A DNA stretch of 64,000 nucleotides, from positions 496,001 through 560,000 of the forward strand of contig JARWMV010000239.1 of assembly GCA_030998015.1 (NCBI GenBank). Direction: 5' to 3'. The notes under the pieces were generated by a model. It saw only the letters and a list, made by a program, of their open reading frames with translations. It was not told where the DNA came from and made no database searches. A program made the translations under genes and the position numbers. This document shows positions 55,884 to 64,000 of the stretch, piece by piece (position 1 is the stretch's first letter; the number at the start of each line of letters is the position of its first letter). The DNA is from Ceratorhiza oryzae-sativae. Taxonomy: Eukaryota > Basidiomycota > Agaricomycetes > Cantharellales > Ceratobasidiaceae.

Positions 55884-58476
55884 TTATAATACAAGGCGGA
55901 AATCAGGGTGCAAGGAACCCAGCCGAGCAATAGTGGCTTCGTCGGCATTCAGGCGATAGTTTCGCTCACCACGAGCCCTGCGGCGGTTCTCGCGCGCATT
56001 GTGAAGCACAAGAGCCGTCTTTGATATTATTATTAGCACAAAACAAAACTTTCGTGCTCAGATTGGCAACCTACCACTAATACAAAGAACAGTCCCTGTG
56101 CTGCGATTTGTACACTGTTGGCCTGTTGAAATTCCCGTTAGCTCACGTTTCTCACAGACTCGGTTCCACGACTCACAATGTGATACCTGGGCCTGTTTGA
56201 CATGGGGAGGTTAGCCGGTGTTCGTTATCATAGTACCAAGTAAGGATGGGACACTTACGCATCCCGTGGCAAGTAGATCCAGGAGGTGACTATTGGGCCT
56301 AATGTTCCAATAGCGACTACCATCGCAGAGCTTACCGCTCTAACTGTGCTTGGCTAGAGTGAAGAAATAGGCGTCAGTAGAAGGATTAAGTGTCAGACAT
56401 CTCTGGTACGTACTGCAGAATTGTTTGTTGCCTAAGTTTGTCTGGCATAAGTTTCAACCAGGCCTCGGTTCATTGTATTACTCACCCAGGTCAACAGAAT
56501 AGGTCCCTGAGGGAACGCTCCCATCGCGATTAGGAAGACACCAGCATAGTTTGCTTTGGCATTTGAGGTTCCAATCAAGATACCCAGCCCGATGATCACC
56601 AGAGGAACGATGAAAAGCAACCATATGCCGCGGCGACCAGTGCGGAATGACATGTAGGCAACTGCAACAGAGAAAACAGAGGCGACCACCTACAGAATTT
56701 TGTGACACGGTTACAGTAGACTTGACCTCTGAAGGGGATTGTACTCACGTAAGGCGGGACCGTGTGCAGCTGAGACTGAATTGTGGAATAGCCCATTCCT
56801 CGCAGCAAGCTGGGCATAAAAAGTGAAATGCCTTGGACGGTCACGTTGGTCAACAAAAAGCATATCTAGAAAGAAGGATTCAACATCAGGAGCAAAATTG
56901 TCGAGACACTGCTTACAGCACATATCCAAGTGTTTAAGCTCTTGAACGCTCTCCACCAAGCGTCTCCTTTGGCGGCGTTGGTCCCCTATTAAGCGAGGTC
57001 ATATCACATTACCGAGTTGAATATGCGCAACCGATACATACTGCAGTGTTCCCGTCTTCTCCTTGAATCACGAGCCTCTGGACAGCTATCAACTTCTCCC
57101 TTTCATTTAAGAACTTCGTCTTCTCTGCCGATCCAGGAAGAAGATAAAACCCAGCAAGGCCAAGTGCCATTGTAATAACACCCTCGACCAGGACTAAATG
57201 ACAAGTTAGTATATGTCGGATTTAACCTCACTAGCTTACAGATATTCCTCCATGCCCCATGGGGTCTATATTAACGAATACATCGTCAGATTAGCCTTAG
57301 TCGATAAGACAAAGGAGCGGATGCAAGACCCACATTCCTTTAAGCTGGGGAATTTTGAGCAACCCCGATGCGAGTAGTCCTCCAAATGCGCCACTAAGAG
57401 AGGAAGCCGAAACTTGCAATATCGTTAGTTGGAATTTGTAAGGGCAAACGAAAACCGACGCACTGAATATACCAATACGAAGAACGAGCTCATGGCGCTT
57501 GTAGTATGTACTCAGGTAGTACGCAACCCCAGGCATCATACCACCCTCGCACAGCCCTAGTAATGCACGGACTACCATAAACCCAGCTGTTCCACAAAAA
57601 AAGTATTAGATAGGCGTATTTTATTTGACATAAGCAAAGGCAAAACTTACCGAAATTCTTGATGAACGTCGTGGCAAAGCAGACCAATCCAAACGCCGTG
57701 ACCAGAGTTGGAACTAGCAGAGGGAGGAGGGGGGGGGGTTCCTTCATCACCAAAAATAGATCTCCTAATGGAATAAACTTACTCCATATATCTGCGCCGA
57801 TGCGTTTCAGGAACAAGTTTGACGGGACTAGGGTTGAGTATTCGTAGATTGTTAGAATCTAAACATCGGCAATATTGAAAAGAGTAACCTTCTGAGAGAG
57901 CGTAGGTGATGTAAAAGATGGATAGCCCAATGTTATCTAGTGCAACATTAATTCGTGGTTAAATGAGCTATTTGATGGATTCTGGCAACCTACATTGGTA
58001 CCCAACCAAGCCAATGTCTTTCTCGAGCCCGGCAACCCTGAAATCGGCGAGTTTCATTCTAGTACCATGCAAAAGAAGCGAGACCGCCTTACTTGGCATT
58101 GCCAACATTTGTTCGACTGAGCAGCAAAGAAACTGCTAAGTGACGCTTTTGAATTCCATTTCAATATACTCACTCGACTGCACAGCAGGCAATTCAATCA
58201 GCGATACGAGCCAACGCATACTCCAAAAGAGCTGCACTCACTGAAGTTTGCTAGATACAAAATAGTGACCACAGGCAGAATCCTCCAGTCTACGAGTATA
58301 GAGTAATGAGTTGCGTAATTAGCGTGCGATGACGGAAACGAATTACCCAGCTTTCTAACAAGTCTTTCCTCTTCTTGCTCAGTGAAAAGTTTCGAATCTG
58401 CCTGGACGGCTGACGGATTGGACTTAAGCGAGGCATGCTCAATCGTCTCAATCTGTGGCTTCTCAATTGAATCCAT
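55884..58476 (-). CDS. MFS transporter, Dal5-like (anion:cation symporter)
   Basis: This is the allantoate/nicotinate permease type of fungal MFS. The start is MDSIEKPQIETIEHASLKSN, then RKLDWRILPVVTILYLANF (the usual W-R-I/L-P-V/L span 1). The core carries VPSNLFLKRIGADIWSKFIP, the family hallmark RALLGLCEGGMMPGVAYYLS and YYKRHELVLRIGIFSAS. The second half has YSTIQSQLHTVPPYVVASVF, YAGVFLIAMGAFPQGPILLT and WATNNSASTVRA-like text. The C-terminus RLNADEATIARLG..HPDFRLVL fits. About ten introns interrupt it. The substrate could be allantoate, ureidosuccinate, nicotinate, pantothenate or a dicarboxylate; sequence alone cannot tell. Confidence 0.88.
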
Positions 58477-59043
58477 CTCGGATGTAGGAGAGAGGGGTAG
58501 GGCCTGGTGACAAGCAAGCTTGGCTTAATACCCCGAGCTGGATGGCGTATTTGGCGCCAATGCACCTGGTCAAACGAGTGACGCCGCACAACGATTCAGC
58601 CCATACCCGAAGGCAAAGGAGTTTACCCCATTCCAGCACGTCGCATATCTCCGAGTAACTCGCCAAGAAGGCGATTCGACCACTCGCGATTGGCCAAGCT
58701 CCGTCCGAAGGCCTGCTTCGCAGTTCTTTGCCAAGAGAATGTGGCCAAATTCTGGAATACGAGAATCAGCTGGTCAGCAAGAGGCACCAGATCACCCAGC
58801 ATCACATACACCAACAATCGACGTGAGAGTTCCCGCACCAAAAGGAGTAATGTTTAACCGGGTTGTGATATGATGCGTACATTCTTGGTACAACAATGTG
58901 GAATTTTACGTGGTGCGCACCAACATACTAGAAGTTGAATTTGAGTGAGGCATTGCAAGGATCAATTGGGAGGTGGGAACAACAATCAAATTTCATTCAA
59001 CGCTGCCTGAAATTTGTAGGCAGTCACAACAATCAAGACACAT
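58477..59043. other. Intergenic with a short coding-like relic
   Basis: On the minus strand, 58623-58700 reads SLANREWSNRLLGELLGDMR then RAGMG before a stop, and upstream text RLNITPFGAGTLTSIVG is open. It may be the end of a lost gene or a chance frame. I do not recognise it. The interval otherwise looks like promoter sequence for the MFS gene. Confidence 0.3.
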
Positions 59044-60410
59044 TCAGTTGAGAGACGACAACCAAGTCGCAATTCTCTTGTGAGCCTTGCTGTAGTCTGG
59101 CTGCCAGAAATCGAACGCCGTAAAATCATGGATCGCATCAGGGACCTCATCCTGCACGACCTTGTCAGCCCCAATATTGCTCGCCATCCGTTCGGATAGC
59201 GTCCTGATCTCATCAACTAAGATCTCGGCATCTCCGTACACAATGTAAGTAGGTGGGAAGTTGTTAAACATTGTGGCTACGAGCTCAGGGTCGAGATCGA
59301 GAGAGGAAGGGTTTATGTATGCGTTTTTTCGGGCTTCCTGCGGCGTCATGACGTTGCCCAGCAGCGAGCGAACCCCGTACTGGAGAGTCGAATGAACATA
59401 GTCAAAATCACCAGACAGGTAATCACAAGATGCTGCGTGGTTTTTGGCGCTTGTAACATCGGCGCCGACGGGTTTATCGAAATAAGTGCCAATTATGTCG
59501 CACCAAGGTGAAACCAAGATCAAACCTCCGGGTAGTCCAAGACCGATCTGAGGGTTGTCGCGCAGGTATCGAGTCAACGCTAATACTAGATTTCCGCCGG
59601 CACTATCACCCGATATTATGACGTTCCCTGGTTTAAAGCCCAAGACCTTGGTGAGATAGTAGTAGCCGGACAATCCGTCAATCAGCGCGGCTGGGAATGG
59701 AGAACTGGAAGGCCACGGCGCTGAACGGCTGAGGCGATATTCAATGGAAATGGCTCGGGAGATGGTCGGTTTGCAGAATTTTACAAAGCCCTTTACATTC
59801 CCCGCGGTCAGATCTTCGGGGTGGGCAGTTCGAGTCTGTTCCGGAGTTTCACCTGGTAGTCCAGTTCAAACAACTGCCCACATACCACATATGCACCACC
59901 GTGACAATGCATAATAATTTTCTCGCCATCCCGAGCCATGAGGGAATTATCTTGCCAATCTCCAAACCCATATGCCGGGATACGACAAGGGCCCACGTGA
60001 GCCTTGGCTGCATAACGCTGTACCTCTCCTTGGATCAAGTGCTCTGGGACAGGATCTACCCATAGAAACTTAGTTCCTTGACATTCGTTTGGAGGTACCT
60101 CTTTCGTGATATCACGATCCAGTAAGGACCCTGTCCGCAGCGGGATCTCTACATCAAGCGGCCAAGAAAGAAAATGATGCGTGTGACATCAGACATCCGC
60201 GCTAGGAGATATGCGTGTAGCTAACGTACCCCAAGCATACTGGGATATCCGAACCAAAATCGAACGGCCCCAGGACCACGATGGGCGGGGACGGTTACCT
60301 CTCGGTAGGTCGATTATCGCCCATAGAGGTAGCCTCAGCAATAAACCAAAGTATTTCCAGCACTTGTAGCGGAAAGCCGAAAAACGGGTTGGAGGGCCAA
60401 CAGTGGCCAT
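59044..60410 (-). CDS. Alpha/beta-hydrolase fold-3 (HSL-like) with N-terminal anchor
   Basis: The enzyme resembles fungal steryl acetyl hydrolases and hormone-sensitive-lipase type esterases. The start MATVGPPTRFSAFRYKCWKY is followed by a hydrophobic LPLWAIIDLP segment. The oxyanion motif is IMHCHGGAYVVCGQ. The nucleophile elbow is VIISGDSAGGNLVLALTRYL, and later IVYGDAEILVDEIRTLSERM (with the Asp) and PDAIHDFTAFD (with the His) give the triad. The N-terminal hydrophobic stretch may anchor it to the ER. Around 59850-59872 the frame shifts by one base: the CGQLFELDY frame stops at 59810, while RTAHPEDLTAGNVKGFVKFC continues in another frame. A missing base is likely. Confidence 0.88.
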
Positions 60411-62977
60411 ATTTATTCAGAGCGGTTTAAACGACAGTATCAGCGTCCCTCCAGAGGGGAGAGGGACAAGAGGGCTGGAGCAGACAAGCAGCGCTTGACT
60501 TTCGTATTATACCGGCTGCTGACTTCTCCTCGGTTCCCGAACGATGGGCGCCGATAGCACCACTTTGCACGGGGCGCTCGGCTGATAGGTTCGGCCTCGA
60601 GGAGACATAGCGGACTACGAATCACATACATCCACTCTATTGTAGAGTTTCTTCTCCGCGGAGATGGTCAGTTACCAATAACAAAACGGCTCACGTCCTT
60701 CACATTCTCTATCACTGGCCTCGTAGGTTGAATTGAGCACGTTTTGGCCCACTTGAGCCTTCTGGAAAGACAAGAAATCACATACACACTCCAACAACTA
60801 CTACCAGCCGCCACACTAATTGGTCACAGGCTAAGAGATATTAGCAGCTTAAAGCTATGCCTATTGTACGGTGCTAGGGCGCCTTACATCTGAGTTACAC
60901 CCATCGGTTTGAAAATGATAGAAGCACCGATTGGCACGACCTGATGGAGGGAATCCATGCGCGCCGCCTCGCGGCACATACCTTGCCGGGCGCATCCCGT
61001 GACCATTCATTCTCGATATAGTATCGCAGACGCAATTCACACGATGAGTTGGATGGTTATTCTATATCGGTTATGCATATTTCTTAAGAACAAGCTAGAG
61101 CTTACCGTACTAGAACGTTGCTTACGCATGAAGCGTCATCCTCCGGTTTGAAACCCAACCAATACTCGACCAGCAACCCAAGATTTCGAGATTGAATCGC
61201 TACCATGTCGGTTTGGAACTGCAGCTGCGTCGTCCCCGTTGTACTTGGAGAATTATGTCTATTCAAGTGTATAGTGAACAAATAAATCACATCGAACCGC
61301 CTCACTAGAGCTTTCATGCTATATTTGATGCTATACATCCAAGATTCCAGCGCATATATTCACACAACCCATATGATTTGAAGGTTTTCCGCTCCCATTT
61401 TACACAAATATTTGATCTACATATCGAAGGCTAGTAATGTATGCCTTGTTTTCGTCCTTTCATCACACCCTGGTCCCAGCGTTAAGCCCACCAAGACGCT
61501 CTCATGTTAAACGATCTGTTGTGAATGAACTCATTCTGCGACTTTGAAAATCCTGACAAACCCAACAGCTAGAGCTGCTACCCTGAGCATACATACACCC
61601 CGACGGTTGTCACCCCCCAGGTCCATTTCACGTCTACCTAGTCTAGGTACAAAAATACACCATTTTTTCTTGGTCGCGCACACGGGTTGAGTTCTGCTGT
61701 CGATTAAGTGTATAAATTATAACCACAGCGTTCAGGTCCACCCAACCCGCCCCTGCCTAGTGAGCCAATTGCTGACCTGGATATCATCAGGGCTCCAGTC
61801 AAAACTCTGGGCAACACAAGAAAAATAGATACACATATTTGGCATTTAGAGGGTATGATTTTCATGCCTAAATGCCTTGCCAGGGCAAGGTAACGCGATC
61901 CACCCAGGTGGATCAAAGGTATAAAGCGTCATTGCTTGACATAGCGTTGCTGCAAAAGAACCTAAAGCTGATTACGATGTGGCGTTAAGATGAGCCAGAT
62001 ATGGCTATTATACTTTCGGCATGACCACTCAAGCCTTAGCGAATAAAGTTCTTCAATGCGCGAGCAACAGTATGTTTACGTGTCCATAGCAAAAATAGAA
62101 CTTGTCTTGCGAGTGTACTGAACCCTCTCAAGTTTCGCCCAAACCATAGTCAACACAGCGGGCCGCTCATCCCGATTGTTCTAAAGCGAGATTTTCGACG
62201 GTTTAATGCTACACCAAAATCCTTCAGTACGATGCAGATAGGATCGCTGAGTATTTTCCGCTGCATGTGGGATTATCCGGCAAGGGGACCTGGTACCTGG
62301 AATGATTTCGCTAGGTCGCTAATACACTGAGATGATCATGAATAGCACGATAGCACGGCGAATCATGATGTTATATGCACATTCATGCACGCGCGCATTC
62401 GCCTAGGATCAAAGCGTGCGCACAAATAAGATCATGAGTAGTTCAGAGGTGGAACCTTGTGGTAATGTCAACTGTCATCCTTACCAAACCTCCCGACATC
62501 AACATTGCCCGACGTTAGAAATTATTATCAAATTGTACATCGTGGAGACATTTTTGGGCTTTACAGGTCGATTTACGGTGAGATACCAACGCATCGTATA
62601 TGGGGTTGAATGAAAATACTTTCTATACGCATGCATCTCATCTCATATCGCATAATCCCAGCACACCATGCCGAAGCACAAACGGGAAACATTCGAATAC
62701 CTCTCGGATTTATGATGCGTCCCGGATCATGTCCCGCGAAAGCCGTGCCCAATCTGGATACTACGGAAGCGAGCGGAACATGATATCATACGGGAAGGAA
62801 CAAATGCCTCAGATGAGCGCTTTCAATATAGAAAGCAAACTGCGGCGGGAAGCTCAGCGGTATATAACCAGGCTGCCCAGAGCCAGTCCACACCAGCTCA
62901 CTCAGCAGCATTTCATTCAATCCCACCTCATTACCACCTACCTCTCTCTCACTCTTATTCTTATTCATTCCCCAATC
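60411..62977. other. Gene-poor stretch, about 2.6 kb
   Basis: Short AT-rich open frames are present but no homology is recognisable. A CT-rich run (about 62935-62970) precedes the GNAT start and fits a basidiomycete promoter. No tRNA or clear repeat is seen. Confidence 0.45.
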
Positions 62978-63664
62978 ATGTCTTCTCCTCGCTCTGAGTA
63001 CTCTGACGTCTCCATCAACTCTGTCGACTTTGACGCTTCAAGTGTGGTAAGCTGCGCGCTCAAGCGTCGGTTGCTCTGCCTAAACCAACATCCATGCTCC
63101 TAGACCTACCGCGCCATGATCACTCGCGACATGCCAGTGGTGGAGAAGCTCCACGTAAGCCAAGCTCGCAACTCGCCTAAACCCCCGTTTTAGACGTTAA
63201 CAAATAACACCACACAGTACGAACTTGTTGGACAGCGGCTCCCTCGCATGTTCTTGCATCAATCGCTCTACCATACTCACCGGCGTACGATGGTGGCGGA
63301 GCTTCCGGTTAACGGAAAGCCTGAAGTTATTGGCTTTGTCTCGGCCCACGTCACCACCAAGCCCGACTGGCCCAGCGTCCAAGAGCCCGAGGTTGACCTG
63401 CTCACGCTCGGCGTACGCCCCGAGTACCGCCGCCATCACGTTGCTGATGAACTCATCCGTGCTGTCACCGCGTCCCTGGTTACTACTTGCCAGGTCAAGG
63501 CCGGCGAGGCTGGAGCTCTCGTCCACGCCGATATTCGTTGTGGACATATCAACCGCGCTTTCTTCGAGCGCGGAATGTCCTGGTCGGAGGACAAGGAGTT
63601 CCAAAAGACTCTCCCCTGGGCTCGTTCCGACGCCACCCGCTTCGTGACCCGTATCCTGGTCTAG
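62978..63664 (+). CDS. GNAT-fold N-acetyltransferase
   Basis: The fold transfers acetyl from acetyl-CoA to an amine. Three exons (62978-63046, 63104-63154, 63218-63664) give 188 residues in a clean frame. After a short disordered start (MSSPRSEYSDVSINSVDFDA) comes TYRAMITRDMPVVEKLH (helix 1 region), then strands with EVIGFVSAHVTT, the acetyl-CoA loop LLTLGVRPEYRRHHVADELI (a degenerate RxxGxA motif, where HVAD replaces the usual G-x-G/A) and ADIRCGHINRAFFERGMSWS (helix and strand typical of motif B). The replaced glycines may weaken CoA binding, or this is a divergent subgroup; the substrate is unknown. Confidence 0.85.
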
Positions 63665-64000
63665 CGGGCTCGATTCTCCTTATTTATTGAATACACACCT
63701 GTAGACATTGTACGATTGTATTGCATATATGCAACCTCTTAGACACTATTCATTACGCTCGATTGAAAGATGAGATTGAGTACAGAATGGCTATTCGGGG
63801 AAGAAAAATAGAGAAGACTACATGCGGCTTTAAATAAACGTATGTGATACAATAACTTAGCACAATAGGACGCATCATCAATCACCCAGGTCCCGGATCC
63901 CGCATGGACAGAACTTTGAGCACAAGCACCACAAACATTACTCCAATATTCTCGATACCTGAACCTCGCTCGTCGAACGATATCAATATTCCTTTGGAGA
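63665..64000. other. 3' flank of GNAT gene, no gene seen
   Basis: This stretch holds the 3' UTR of the acetyltransferase and possible upstream sequence of a gene beyond the window. TATTTATTGAATACA at about 63682 and ATAAACG at about 63833 are possible 3'-end signals. Confidence 0.35.

Noticed and set aside
58623..58841. Minus-strand coding-like relic near the Dal5-like MFS promoter
   Set aside because: Short reads such as EWSNRLLGELLGDMR look peptide-like but have no start codon, clear splice partner or recognisable family.

Overview
This is nuclear DNA from a filamentous basidiomycete. The genes are packed with short GT-AG introns (about 45-65 bases) on both strands, and the gene set is eukaryotic and fungal: ATG3, COG3, PIG-U, RTF1, MCM2, TGS1, an AA9 LPMO, a GH28 pectinase and pyranose oxidase. 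Exon style and the enzyme repertoire fit an Agaricomycete, perhaps of the Rhizoctonia/Ceratobasidium type. That placement is an inference; no marker in the window settles it.

Layout, left to right. 0-10.2 kb: the 3' end of a pyranose 2-oxidase gene, PIG-U (GPI transamidase), RPS23 (minus strand), a NEDD1-like gamma-tubulin recruiter and a TM9SF (EMP70) protein. 10.9-15.2 kb: a direct tandem pair of monocarboxylate-type MFS transporters, the first frame-disrupted and the second intact. 15.4-24.8 kb: ATG3, a LYAR-type nucleolar zinc-finger protein, a HOL1/DHA1-like MFS transporter and COG3. 25-34.6 kb: a LAMTOR1/Ego1-like candidate, a GRE2-type reductase, a Sec14-like lipid transfer protein, an omega-like GST, an NTF2-fold protein and RTF1. 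35-46.3 kb: AA9 LPMO, a long low-complexity gene, a 5-kb gene-poor stretch and a Ser/Thr-rich secreted protein with a conserved C-terminal domain. 46.8-64 kb: an intron-containing tRNA-Cys, MCM2, TGS1, exo-polygalacturonase, FIT2/Scs3, a Dal5-like MFS transporter, an alpha/beta hydrolase and a GNAT acetyltransferase.

The genes do not form a dedicated pathway or secondary-metabolite cluster. Most are housekeeping genes. A scattered subset (pyranose oxidase, LPMO, polygalacturonase, secreted protein, sugar/acid transporters, GST, ketoreductase) suits a plant-cell-wall degrading saprotroph or pathogen. Several neighbours are divergent and share promoters of about 240-400 bases (RPS23/NEDD1, MCM2/TGS1, Sec14/GST).

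The most striking sequence-level observation is a set of one-base frame breaks in conserved, often essential genes (TM9SF, LYAR, RTF1, MCM2, LPMO and others). They look more like missing bases in the assembly than like true gene decay, and anyone using automatic translations of this window should expect broken proteins. I did not find a convincing undescribed multi-gene system. The best candidates for new biology are the secreted protein with its conserved C-terminal domain, the LAMTOR1-like protein and the tRNA-like element upstream of an MFS gene.
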